A DNA stretch of 64,000 nt from Faecalibacterium taiwanense (lineage in GTDB: Bacteria > Bacillota > Clostridia > Oscillospirales > Ruminococcaceae), in the NCBI RefSeq assembly GCF_036632915.2, contig NZ_CP155552.1, positions 186,001 through 250,000 on the forward strand, written 5' to 3'. The translations under genes and the position numbers were made by a program. Below are positions 31,739 through 40,018 of the stretch, one piece after another. The notes beneath the pieces were generated by a model that saw nothing but the letters and a program-made list of their open reading frames with translations, was not told the origin of the DNA and ran no database searches. The number at the start of each line of letters is the position of its first letter. Within the stretch, counting starts at the first letter, position 1.

Positions 31739-32197
31739 TTACAAAAGCTGCAATCCCAGCACGCCGGGGATCAACAAGAGAGCCGCCAGACAGTACACTC
31801 CGCTGAGCAATAGCAGCTCCAGTGGACGCCTGCCTCGGTTCAATAGAAACAGGATGGCCGTTAAATACGCCGCGGTCGGCAGGGTAAAACCTACTTTGGA
31901 AATCAACAGCAAATAGGCAAGTGTCAGCAGGACCACAGAAACGGATCTTTTTGTTATGCTATGGCCGCCTGCCGAAACCTCCTGCCCCTTCCAAAGCGCT
32001 GCTGTCAGACGCACGCCTTGCAGGGTGAGCATGGCAGACAGCAACAGCGGCAGGAATTTAGCTTCCGTCAGCAAGCCCCAAAAACCGTCGGTTTTTACGG
32101 GATTTCTGCGGATGCCGAGAGAGAGGAGGACGTATCCCAGTCCCGCTGCCGTCACGATCAAGCCTTCTGCACACTGGCGCAGTTTTTTCTTATCCAT
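31739..32197 (-). CDS. tctB: Tripartite tricarboxylate transporter, small membrane subunit
   Basis: 152 residues from ATG 32197, AGGAGA upstream, 11 bases after the tctC stop. Four hydrophobic segments and poor sequence conservation are typical of TctB (a DUF1468-like protein). Identity rests mainly on topology and on its location between tctC and tctA. It assists the large subunit in secondary transport. Confidence 0.85.
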   Translation of the reverse strand: MDKKKLRQCAEGLIVTAAGLGYVLLSLGIRRNPVKTDGFWGLLTEAKFLPLLLSAMLTLQGVRLTAALWKGQEVSAGGHSITKRSVSVVLLTLAYLLLISKVGFTLPTAAYLTAILFLLNRGRRPLELLLLSGVYCLAALLLIPGVLGLQLL

Positions 32198-32208
32198 AAT
32201 GCGCTCTC

Positions 32209-33282
32209 CTATTCCGGCCATGCCTGCGCCGCAGCCGTGCGGTCATTGGCTGGGAACGAGAAATCCTCGATCCTTGGGATCTGGTAATCGGCCGGGTTGA
32301 TTGTAGAGATCCCGGCGTCATACAGACCCCATGCATAGATGGATTCCAGCTTTGCACATATTTCGTCGCTCTCTGTGCCGATTATTGCCGCAGGCTCCAG
32401 CCCTTTGGTCTGGCAAAACTGCGCCCACTCTTTGCTGTCCACAGTACTCTGGAATGCGTCGCGGATCTTTGCCACGGCGTCTGCCGGTGTATCTCGGGAA
32501 ACCCGGAAGCCCCAATACAGCAATCCCTGAAGATCGCTCAACTCGGGGTAGTCGTCCAGAAGGCTGGGTACGGTATAATTCCCCTTTGCACAGTCGATCT
32601 CCCGGGGGCTGCTGTCGCAGATGCCCAGAATGCGGATATCGCCGCTCTGTGCCAGATCCAGAATATCGGACAAACCGCACCAAGACCAGGTCACTTCCCC
32701 GGCTACCACTTTGATGGCGGCGGAACGGCCGCCGTCGTAGGGAACGGAATTGCCCTTCAGGCCCAGCTTTTCCAGCATCAGCGAGCCGGTCAGTTGGTTA
32801 ATGCTTCCCAGACCGGCGTTGCCCCACTTCATGGAGGGGTCCCCCCGCATGGCGTCAAACAGCTGCTGTGCGGTCTGGTAGGGAGAATTGCCGGAAACAA
32901 ACAGTACATAAGGGGAAGAGGCTGCATAGAAGCCGTAGAAATCCTCCCAGCCCAGATCGGCATACCCAAGGGTGCGCCAGCCAGATACCGTGTGCGCCAC
33001 ATCTCCCAGCCAGGTATAGCCGTCATGAGCGGCAGCGTACACCTGTTGGCCGGCAATAGAACCGGAACCGCCGGTAACGTTTACCAGATTGAAGGTGGTA
33101 GACAGCTGCTGGGACATGAGCGCTGACAGCTGCCGGGCAACGGTATCCGCCGTGCCGCCCGCGGTGTAACAGACGTCGATCTCGATCTTTTGAGACGGCC
33201 ACTGTCCGGTCGTTTCCTTCCTGCTGCATCCGGTCAATAATGCAACGAAAACAAGCAACGCTGCAAGGATTCGTTTTTTCAT
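32209..33282 (-). CDS. tctC: TctC-type solute-binding lipoprotein
   Basis: 357 residues from ATG 33282, AAAGGAG upstream. Lipoprotein signal MKKRILAALLVFVALLTGC with Cys19. Then the TctC/Bug fold: QKIEIDVCYTAGGTADTVARQL (ligand loop), NVTGGSGSIAGQQVYAA (second loop), MKWGNAGLGSINQLTG and VPYDGGRSAAIKVVAGEV. It captures a carboxylated ligand outside the membrane and delivers it to TctAB. Ligand identity cannot be read from sequence; known relatives bind citrate, glutarate, aspartate and others. Confidence 0.92.
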   Translation of the reverse strand: MKKRILAALLVFVALLTGCSRKETTGQWPSQKIEIDVCYTAGGTADTVARQLSALMSQQLSTTFNLVNVTGGSGSIAGQQVYAAAHDGYTWLGDVAHTVSGWRTLGYADLGWEDFYGFYAASSPYVLFVSGNSPYQTAQQLFDAMRGDPSMKWGNAGLGSINQLTGSLMLEKLGLKGNSVPYDGGRSAAIKVVAGEVTWSWCGLSDILDLAQSGDIRILGICDSSPREIDCAKGNYTVPSLLDDYPELSDLQGLLYWGFRVSRDTPADAVAKIRDAFQSTVDSKEWAQFCQTKGLEPAAIIGTESDEICAKLESIYAWGLYDAGISTINPADYQIPRIEDFSFPANDRTAAAQAWPE

Positions 33283-33406
33283 GGGTCGTCTCCTTTCGAT
33301 TTTCGATGCAAGAGAAAACGTTTTTATCATACCAGATTGACGCAAAAAGTACAAGTGACACAGACCGAACCCTCTAAAGCGAACCCGGCCTGTGCATTTC
33401 AGGATA

Positions 33407-34576
33407 TTACAGCGCGTTTACAGCCTTTTCCAGCTGCTCCAGCGCCTGTTCCACGGTGGACCGCGGACAAGCGATGTTCATGCGCATGAAGCCGGTGCCG
33501 CCTGTACCGAAGGTGGCGCCGTCGTTCAGGCCCAGCTTTGCTTTGTTGAACATGAATGCCTTCAGTTCGTCCTGGGTCATATTCAGATCCCGGCAGTCCA
33601 GCCACATCAGATAGGTCGCTTCCGGTTCTGCTAGCTTGATGCGGGGGATGCGCTCCTTCATATAAGCCATCATCATATCCCGACTCTGCTGCAGATACTG
33701 CATCATCTCATCCGCGTAATAGTCGCACTTGGTGTAGGCCGTGACAAAGGTAAGCATGCCAAAGATCGTGCGGCCATAGTTTTTGTTGTTTACGATCGTG
33801 ATTTCGATGTTGTCCCGGATGCGTTTGTTGGGGATGATGGCCGCTCCGGTACGGAACCCGGCAATGTTAAAGGTTTTACTGGGGTTAATCAGGACGATGC
33901 AGTTGTTTGCAAACTCCTCGCTGATGGAACCAAAGGGAATGTGCTTGTAACCTTGATAAGTCAGATCGCAGTGGATCTCGTCAGAGATTACCAGTACGTT
34001 GTACTTCAGGCACAGCTCACCGATCCGCTTCAGCTCTTCAAGGGTGAAGCAGCGCATAGCGGGGTTGTGGGGGTTGGACATAAAGAACAGCTTGGTGCGG
34101 GGATCCTTCAGCTTCTTCTCCAGATCGTCAAAATCGATTTGATATTTGCCGTTTTCGTCCTGCACAAGGCGGTTCTCCAGCAGCTGGCGGCCGTTGTTGC
34201 GTACAATAGCGGAGAAGGGCGGGTAAACCGGGGGCTGAATGACCACCTTGTCGCCGGGATAAGAATAGGCTCGGATGGCGTACATCAAGAACGGAAGAAC
34301 ACCGTTGGCGTACTTGACCCAGTGAGGGTCCACGTTCCAGCCAAAGCGGACGCGCTCCCAGCGCGCTGCCGCCTCTTCAAACTCAAAGGACTCGATGGGA
34401 TAGCCGAAGCAGGGGTGCTTTGCCCGCTGCTGGATGGCCTCGGAAATTTCTGCCGGTACGGCAAAGTCCGTATCCGCGATCCACATCGGGAGCACGTCCT
34501 CTGGATAGCAGGCAGCCTCGTACTTCTTGCACTCGGAGACTCGCCGGTTGATGATCTCGTCAAAATTGTGTCTCAT
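33407..34576 (-). CDS. patB: MalY/PatB-type PLP C-S lyase (or aminotransferase)
   Basis: 389 residues. Fold-type I PLP enzyme: LPMWIADTDFAVP and FGYPIESFEF at the N-terminus, GVLPFLMYAIRAYSYPGDKV, FFMSNPHNPAMRCFTLEEL, VISDEIHCDLTYQGY (Asp for the pyridine nitrogen), and NPSKTFNIAGFRTG with the Schiff-base lysine. These match cystathionine beta-lyase PatB/MalY, which cleaves C-S bonds to give a thiol, pyruvate and ammonia through 2-aminoacrylate. Transaminase activity is the alternative. It lies between a DcuC-like carrier and tctC, with ridA at the end of the cassette. Confidence 0.88.
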   Translation of the reverse strand: MRHNFDEIINRRVSECKKYEAACYPEDVLPMWIADTDFAVPAEISEAIQQRAKHPCFGYPIESFEFEEAAARWERVRFGWNVDPHWVKYANGVLPFLMYAIRAYSYPGDKVVIQPPVYPPFSAIVRNNGRQLLENRLVQDENGKYQIDFDDLEKKLKDPRTKLFFMSNPHNPAMRCFTLEELKRIGELCLKYNVLVISDEIHCDLTYQGYKHIPFGSISEEFANNCIVLINPSKTFNIAGFRTGAAIIPNKRIRDNIEITIVNNKNYGRTIFGMLTFVTAYTKCDYYADEMMQYLQQSRDMMMAYMKERIPRIKLAEPEATYLMWLDCRDLNMTQDELKAFMFNKAKLGLNDGATFGTGGTGFMRMNIACPRSTVEQALEQLEKAVNAL

Positions 34577-34606
34577 AGCATTTCACCTCAAAAAACAGAG
34601 TAAAAA

Positions 34607-35980
34607 TCAAAGTCCGAATACAACAAAGGTTGCGATAAAGCAGACCAGCACGCCGAACAGCATGGGGACGGCGTTGCGCTTGCACAGGGCCATCGGCTCT
34701 GCCTCCACCATGCCGGACACGGCAATCATCGCGCCGCAGAAGGGAGAGAAGCAGCGGGACAGGCCGCCGGTCAGATGCATGGGCACCAGCAGCAGACCGT
34801 TGTGTACGCCAAGCGTTGCGGCCATATCCGCACCCATCGAACCGAAAGCGTACCAGGGAGCGTTGGAAGAGCCGGTGAGCAGCGCGGTGCCGATCTGGAT
34901 GGCGGCCATCGCAATGGCCACGATGATCACGGCGCCGCCGATGTGGGACAGCATGCCGCACAGAACGTCGATGCCCTTCAGTTTCTTGATGGCTTCGGCA
35001 AAAACAGAGGCGACAGAAATCAGAACGATGATGTTGTTGAAGTAGTTGCCCATCCAGACCCACAGCTTTTTCAGGTTATCCTGCAGGCGGTTCATGTCCT
35101 TTTTTACGATTAGGTCCACGATGAAGAACAGGAAGAAGCAGATGATGTGGGCGGTGATAACGTCCATCTTTATGCCGTCCACAAAGCTGAACACGACTAC
35201 CAGCGTCAGGGGGATCAGGGGGAAGACGCCGTAGAAGGCGGGCACGCCGAGGTCAGAGATCTTCATGTCCTCCTTGGCTTCTTCAGGGATCACCAGACCG
35301 CCGAACTCCTTCTTATCCATATACTGGAACCAGATGCCCATGAAAATGCCGACGCAGACGATGATCACCGGTCCAATGATCAGCTCGTAGTTGGTAAACC
35401 AATCCATAGGGGTGCAGTTTAGGATCTCGGTGGCGGCAAAGATGCCGGTGGAGTCGTTGGGGCCAAGGTCCATGCCGCCGATGGCCACGCAGGCAGCCGC
35501 CGCGCTGAGTTTGCTGACGCCCATCCGGGTCAGGATGGGGAACATGGTAGCCATAAACAGCAGGCCAAGGGCGATCTGGCTGGTGATAAAAATCTTTAGC
35601 ACAGCGCCGATCATGTAAACCAGAGCCAGCACGATGTAGGGGTTCTTAATGGGTTTCAGCAGTTTGCTGGCGCCAAGGGCCAGCACATCAGCCGCTTTGG
35701 TGTGGTTCATCAGCATGACGTAGCCGCCGATCATCATCAGACGGATACCGGTGCCGGAAATGGTGCTGACAAATTTGGCGCGGATCACATCAAAAATGTC
35801 CAGCCATACATTGCCGGTGGTGGAGTCACCCAGCACAGATTGGCCGGTGACGATGGTAGCGGCAGCCAGACCGATGACGCCCAAAAACAGGAAGGTCAAC
35901 CGAGTATCGACCTTTTTCAGGATCATGGTTACGGCAGCGACAACCAAGAGCGCTGTGAGAATCACGTACAGAATGTCCAT
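34607..35980 (-). CDS. dcuC: DcuC-family C4-dicarboxylate-type carrier
   Basis: 457 residues from ATG 35980, with GGAGGAG upstream. About 12 membrane segments. Segments such as GTGIRLMMIGGYVMLMNHTKAADVLA, SQIALGLLFMATMFPILTRMGVS, GPNDSTGIFAATE and TGSSNAPWYAFGSMGADMAA match DcuC. It is expected to exchange or export C4-dicarboxylates (succinate, fumarate, malate-like). It is the first gene of the minus-strand cassette, divergent from the FadR-type regulator. Two transporter systems in one cassette suggest uptake of a substrate by TctABC and efflux or exchange of a dicarboxylate product, but this is inference. Confidence 0.85.
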   Translation of the reverse strand: MDILYVILTALLVVAAVTMILKKVDTRLTFLFLGVIGLAAATIVTGQSVLGDSTTGNVWLDIFDVIRAKFVSTISGTGIRLMMIGGYVMLMNHTKAADVLALGASKLLKPIKNPYIVLALVYMIGAVLKIFITSQIALGLLFMATMFPILTRMGVSKLSAAAACVAIGGMDLGPNDSTGIFAATEILNCTPMDWFTNYELIIGPVIIVCVGIFMGIWFQYMDKKEFGGLVIPEEAKEDMKISDLGVPAFYGVFPLIPLTLVVVFSFVDGIKMDVITAHIICFFLFFIVDLIVKKDMNRLQDNLKKLWVWMGNYFNNIIVLISVASVFAEAIKKLKGIDVLCGMLSHIGGAVIIVAIAMAAIQIGTALLTGSSNAPWYAFGSMGADMAATLGVHNGLLLVPMHLTGGLSRCFSPFCGAMIAVSGMVEAEPMALCKRNAVPMLFGVLVCFIATFVVFGL

Positions 35981-36005
35981 AGTCTCTCCTCCAAAATATA
36001 ATTCA

Positions 36006-36180
36006 TCATATGACACTCGTCATATGTCTTATGTGTAAAGCTTAACAGATTGTTTACGATTTTACAAGATGGAACCTTTCATAAACTGAAGCGGCCTTTT
36101 TTGTCGAAAAGTCACAATCAATATCATACGTATGATGTTCTATGTTCAGCGTTGACATTTGCCTGCGAACCATTTATACT
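36006..36180. promoter_or_regulatory. Divergent control region of the island cassette
   Basis: TTGACA (36152-36157), 17-base spacer, TATACT (36175-36180) drives the regulator gene on the plus strand. The palindrome ATCATACGTATGAT (36123-36136) sits 15 bases upstream of that -35. A related pair, TCATATGACACTCGTCATATG (about 36007-36027), lies in the dcuC leader. Both share TCATA(T/C)G half-sites and are good candidates for the GntR operators. Confidence 0.7.
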
Positions 36181-36267
36181 ATATTTAAAGACTTTTTATA
36201 GGGATCTCACATAAATTCCCGCACCAAATTCAATCCTGGAAAGGATCAGAGAACGGAGCCATTACCC

Positions 36268-37023
36268 ATGTCTTCTAATAAAACGCTCTCTGCCATCGTG
36301 GCAAACAAAATTGAAAATCAGATTATCTGCGGCAACTGGCAGGTCGGCAGTCAGATCCCCCCAGAGCAGGAGCTGATGCAGACCTTTGACGTCAGCCGCA
36401 TCACCATCCGGGAAGCAATCAAAACGCTGGTGTCTCGGGACGTTCTGGAAATCCGCCGTGGCTGCGGCACTTTTGTCAGCGCCGTGCCGGGCCTGTCTGA
36501 CGATCCTTTGGGGCTACGCTTTATCGCCAGTGATGATTTGAACACCTATCTGTTTGAGGCTCGACAGATCCTGGAGCCTTCTGTTTGTCGTCTTGCCGCC
36601 CAGCGTGGCGATGCGGAAGAGCTGGTGCTCCTGAAGCAGTTAGCCGAGGATATCGACGAGCTGGATGCGCAGCTGCAGGGAAAGAAAACCACCCCGGAGG
36701 TGATCCAGGCCATCACCGCCAAGGACATTGCCTTCCACACCTTCCTGTGCCGCATGAGCAAAAACCCCGTCTTTGAGCGGATGCTTCCGGTGATTATCAA
36801 ATCGGTGCGGGCTTCTTACAGCCTGCTGGTTCCCCGTCTGTCTAACGGTCCCCGGGTGTCCATTCACGGAGAGATCTACAAAGCGGTGGCAGCCCACGAC
36901 GGGGACGAAGCCTACCGACTGATGGTCGCTCACTTGAGCAACAGTCGTCAGGGCTTTGACCAGAAGGTGAAAAAAGAGCGCAATGCCAAAGGTGGAAAAA
37001 CGGAACTGCCTCAAAAGCAATAA
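36268..37023 (+). CDS. GntR/FadR-type transcriptional regulator (FCD domain)
   Basis: 251 residues. N-terminal winged helix of GntR type (KTLSAIVANKIENQIICGNWQVGSQIPPEQELMQTFDVSRITIREAIKTLVSRDVLEIRRGCGTFV spans residues 6-70). A helical FCD effector domain follows (LFEARQILEPSVCRLAAQR, KDIAFHTFLCRMSKN, SIHGEIYKAVAAHDGDEAYRLMVAHL) with His residues that usually bind a metal and a carboxylate effector. It is divergent from the transport/lyase cassette and probably regulates it in response to a carboxylated substrate. Confidence 0.9.
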   Translation: MSSNKTLSAIVANKIENQIICGNWQVGSQIPPEQELMQTFDVSRITIREAIKTLVSRDVLEIRRGCGTFVSAVPGLSDDPLGLRFIASDDLNTYLFEARQILEPSVCRLAAQRGDAEELVLLKQLAEDIDELDAQLQGKKTTPEVIQAITAKDIAFHTFLCRMSKNPVFERMLPVIIKSVRASYSLLVPRLSNGPRVSIHGEIYKAVAAHDGDEAYRLMVAHLSNSRQGFDQKVKKERNAKGGKTELPQKQ

Positions 37024-37145
37024 ATAATAGAAATAGAAGGCATTTCGTGCAGTATGAAAAATCACAACGAGCAAAGCGGGCAGAACGGGCCAGACTGCGC
37101 TGCAGCGACTCATAACACGCAGGCCAAAGATTCAGAGATAAAAAG

Positions 37146-37187
37146 CAGGGCGTACCCCTTCGTTGAGGGATATGCCCTGTTTTTTGC
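37146..37187 (+). terminator. Terminator after the FadR-type gene
   Basis: CAGGGCGTACCCCT pairs with AGGGATATGCCCTG and is followed by TTTTTTG. Confidence 0.8.
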
Positions 37188-37353
37188 TACAGCCTTAAAA
37201 ATGCAACATACAGAACATCAATATCGCAGCAATTTGGTTGACCACCTAAATTACGGGTGGTCAATTATGCTATACTGGCATAGAAATCAATCAAAATATA
37301 TCGTTGTTTAGCTAAATAATATAGTTTTGACGAAAGAAGTCTGACCGTTTTAC

Positions 37354-37947
37354 TTGAAGATCAAAAAGAAAGAGGAGGCTGTTTGCAGGTCAGCGACAAA
37401 AGAAACCACCAAAATCACATGGCTGATCCTTGCGTTTATGACATTCTCAATCGTATGGGGATTCGGCAGTGTCACAAATGACTTTGTGTACTTCAATGGT
37501 CCGCAGATCATCTTCAGCTGGATCCAGATGTTTGCGCGTTACTTTGTTCCTTATGCCCTGATGGTCGGCGAGCTGGATTTTACGGTCAAGAGTGAGGGCA
37601 GCGTTAGCTCATGGCTGCACTAGACCACCAATGTAAAGCTGGCCTATTATGCAGGCTGGACCTACTGGGCCTGCCACATCACCTATATTGCCAGCAAAGG
37701 CAGCGGCTTTTTGAAAGCCTTGAGCTGGGCGATCTTCCGCAATGCGGAAAGTTACGATTCTGTCCCCACCCTGTACATCCAACTGGCGACCTTCTGCATC
37801 CTGCTGCTGGGCTGCTACATTGCTAGCCTTGGTCTGAATCCGCTGAAAAAGCTGCTGACCGCTGCCGGTACCTGCACCTTTGTCGTGTCACTGCTGTACA
37901 TTGTTATGATGTTTGCAGTGCCTGTCATTAACTCCAAGGCAGAGTAA
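37354..37947 (+). pseudogene. Amino-acid (APC/GadC-like) permease, broken
   Basis: N-terminal third of an amino acid-polyamine-organocation permease: TKITWLILAFMTFSIVWGFGSV, YALMVGELDFTVKSEGSVSSWL, then YYAGWTYWACHITYIASKGSGF and SWAIFRNAESYDSVPTLYIQLATF. An in-frame TAG at 37621-37623 interrupts it between SSWLH and TTNVKLAYY. The same frame then continues to a stop at 37945-37947, where homology ends far short of the 450-500 residues of the family. It has both a nonsense mutation and a 3' truncation, so it is non-functional. Confidence 0.82.
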
Positions 37948-38153
37948 TGATCCACCTCTCCACCCAGCACAAGCTGTGCGTACTCCAACGGCTTATTGTA
38001 GAGCAGCCAGTCCAGTTCCGCCCGTTGTACCGGGGTGTTTCCGTATTCGTCCTCCACAGCGGTGCAGTCGATGGCAACGGTGGTGCTACCCTCGAACCGG
38101 GCTTCCATCCGGTTGGTATCCATATTGAAGTGGCAGGAAAGCAGCTTGTTCAT
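37815..38153 (-). pseudogene. DUF6061-like small protein, 3' end replaced
   Basis: From ATG 38153 the first 66 or so residues (MNKLLSCHFNMDTNRMEARF, AIDCTAVEDEYGNTPVQRAE, LDWLLYNKPLEYAQLVLGGE) match a small protein family common on Firmicutes mobile elements that I recall as DUF6061. The remaining residues of the frame lie antisense to the broken permease and have no likeness to the family. The gene was probably cut by the same rearrangement that truncated the permease at about 37947. Confidence 0.6.
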
Positions 38154-38505
38154 GGTGAACCTCATTTCTATGTAAAACGGTGTCTGTTCGGATGTCCTAA
38201 ACCCTGCCAAAGAACCGGTGTATCATGTAAGATTGTTGTCTGGATGAAATAGGGAATTTTTGTGCTGCTGATGCCTCAAAAATCCAGCAGGAAAGTCGCT
38301 CATTTTGAGACCGTCTTGTCTGGCTGATTTTAGCTCTGCACACTTTTGCACATTTTCTGCACATCGCAAGAATGGATAACAGGTGCAAAGGCGTGCAAGC
38401 AATGCAAAGGATGCAACAGAATAACAACGGCAAAATAACGGCAATTCGATAAAAATGACGATTTACCGTCAAATGATGAAATGGACAAAATGTGCCATTC
38501 GGTTC

Positions 38506-38552
38506 CTACGAATCAGTAGGCCGGGGGTTCGAGTCCCTTCCATCGCACCAAG
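38506..38552 (+). repeat. Right attachment repeat (attR), tRNA-Arg 3' fragment
   Basis: 47 bases identical to 28737-28783, from the anticodon loop through CCA to AAG. The 5' half of the tRNA is missing, so this copy is not a functional gene. Confidence 0.9.
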
Positions 38553-38584
38553 AAAACCAGAACACATTCGTGTTCTGGTTTTTC
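38553..38584 (+). terminator. Native tRNA-Arg terminator, displaced by the island
   Basis: AAACCAGAACAC-ATTC-GTGTTCTGGTTT followed by TTCTTTTG. Confidence 0.82.
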
Positions 38585-38595
38585 TTTTGTCTGCA

Positions 38596-38690
38596 TAGTA
38601 GAAGGGACTCGAACAGGGCGGCGGCGCATAGCGCCGCAAGCAAAGCCACAGTGCGGCTTTGCTTAGCCCGCGGGTCCCAACGCGTAGGAA
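38596..38690. repeat. tRNA-linked structured repeat, element A
   Basis: The core GAACAGGGCGGCGGC..GCAAGCAA..TTGCTTAGCC.GCGGG is shared with 60714-60818. An internal hairpin AAGCAAAGCC/GGCTTTGCTT is replaced by a compensated stem in the other copy. The left flank GAAGGGACTCGAAC is the reverse complement of the tRNA-Arg T arm. The right flank CCAACGC is the reverse complement of the tRNA-Arg 5' end. No protein is supported. Confidence 0.6.
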
Positions 38691-38807
38691 TGTCTACCGT
38701 GGAAGCTGTGGATCGAAAGATTTCATGGCTTTTTTGTTTTGTAAGCCATGGCTGCACGGTTTCTGCACGGTTTTTGCACGGTCGGTGTTTTCCATGTCCG
38801 ATGATGT

Positions 38808-38844
38808 AGGGCGCTGTATTGCATTGCAATCAGTGCCCTTTTTT
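38808..38844 (+). terminator. Hairpin with T run
   Basis: GGGCGCTG pairs with CAGTGCCC, followed by TTTTTTG. Confidence 0.6.
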
Positions 38845-38847
38845 GCA

Positions 38848-39114
38848 TCAGGTGAGCAGGGCCAGGCGGAGCTTTGCCTTCATTTCCGGGTCGGCATCCT
38901 TCAGCAACTCCAAAAGAGCCATCATAGAGATGGTGGGTTCGCCTGCGGCGGGTACAGCCTGCGGGCTGGGGGTGTCGGGCTTGGCATAGAAGCCGCTTTC
39001 AAACTTCTTGCCCAGCTCCACACGGGAGGACTGCTGGATAAGGCGGGCAAAGACTTCCTTGAGGATGTTCTCCGCTTTTTTAGCGTGAAAATGTAAAAGA
39101 CCAACTGTATATTT
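38848..39114 (-). pseudogene. Hypothetical protein remnant
   Basis: An open frame of about 88 codons directly downstream of the HAD gene on the same strand. It includes AENILKEVFARLIQQSS, GKKFESGFYAKPDTP and a helical end (MMALLELLKDADPEMKAKLR). There is no ATG, GTG or TTG with a ribosome-binding site after the HAD stop, so the start is missing or lies within the HAD gene. Not recognised. It is likely the 3' remnant of a gene cut near the island border. Confidence 0.4.
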
Positions 39115-39778
39115 CAGGCTTCGGAAAGAAGCTTCCCCTCCTCCAGCATCTTTTTCACCTCGTGCAGGTCTTTGCACTCGGCGGTGTACAGACGGCGCAT
39201 CTCGTCGTCGGCGGGGGCAAGGTCCGGCACCATCACGGTGACAAAGCCGCCCCGCGCACCGGCCCGCACGCCGTTGTAGCTGTCCTCCAGCACCAGCGTT
39301 TCAGCCGGGGTGGTGCCCAGCGCCTTGGCCGCGGTGAGAAAGATCTCCGGGTCGGGCTTTGACGAGGTGAACTGCTCGCCGGAAATAAGGGCCTGAAAGT
39401 GATCGGTCATGTGCCAGTTGTTGAGGTGCCGCAGGATGGATGCCATCCGGCTGGAGGAAGCCACCACCATGGGAATGTGCTGCGCTTCCAGATAGGCGAT
39501 GAGTTCATCCAGACCCGGCTTTTGGGCGGCGGCGCCTGAAAGGCCGTCTCTGCCTGCGCGTGCAGGGCATCCATGATGGCATCGGCGTCGCAGTCCGGGC
39601 CGTAGAAGCGGCGCAGCACGGCCCGCATGGAATCGCCTGCCGAGCCGCGCGCGGCAGCGTCCAGCCCTTCCTTATAAGGAAGACCCAGTGTGGCCAGTGC
39701 GGGCTTCCACAGGGTGGCCCAGATGCGCTCGGTGTCGAACATCAGCCCGTCCATATCAAAAATAACACCTTTTATCAT
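39114..39778 (-). pseudogene. HAD hydrolase (beta-phosphoglucomutase-like), frameshifted
   Basis: The first part (from ATG 39778) has the DxD motif FDMDGLMFDTERIWA and cap helices. The second part, in another frame, has MVVASSSRM (motif II Ser), SSKPDPEIFLTAAKALG (motif III Lys) and LVLEDSYNGVRAGARGG (motif IV acidic pair). The switch lies within about 39521-39540 in GC-rich sequence. One inserted or deleted base restores a normal product of about 220 residues (PKPGLDELIAYLEAQHIP joins the halves). It is either a true inactivation or a sequence error. The family dephosphorylates or isomerises sugar phosphates and related small phosphates. Confidence 0.8.
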
Positions 39779-39915
39779 TGTGCAAAAGCTCCTTTCTGAG
39801 CCTGTAAGATCCGGCTTATGCCCTCATTGTATCATATTTTGGGCAGTTTGCACATGGAAAAGCAGGCAATTTAGCGCAACTTAACCTGTCCAAAGATGAA
39901 AGATTTTTCGTTTCC

Positions 39916-39943
39916 TTGTAAATCACATTCATATTATTATAAT
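39916..39943 (+). promoter_or_regulatory. ilvE promoter
   Basis: TTGTAA (39916-39921), 16-base spacer, TATAAT (39938-39943). The leader has a GGGCGCA/TGCGCCC hairpin (39968-39992) before the ribosome-binding site. Confidence 0.72.
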
Positions 39944-40018
39944 AGAAAACAACATTCGGTGTTTGCGGGCGCATTTTCACTCGCTGCGCCCGAGATCAGG
40001 AAAGAGGGAAAATAAATC

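Larger units (their letters stand above)
28737..38552. mobile_element. Genomic island integrated at tRNA-Arg
   Basis: About 9.8 kb bounded by the 47-bp direct repeats. Cargo: YitT remnant, ridA, tctA, tctB, tctC, patB-like, dcuC-like, fadR-like, a broken amino-acid permease and a truncated DUF6061-like gene. No integrase, excisionase or relaxase can be recognised, and pseudogenes occur at both ends. The element is therefore probably an old, decayed and immobile integrative element or satellite. Intrinsic terminators follow both copies of the tRNA end (28786-28832 and 38553-38584), as expected when an element brings its own terminator and displaces the native one. Confidence 0.8.

Noticed and set aside
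35980..36016. Longer start for the DcuC-like protein (upstream ATG)
   Set aside because: GGAGGAG is correctly spaced for ATG 35980. The upstream codons would place the ribosome-binding site inside the gene.
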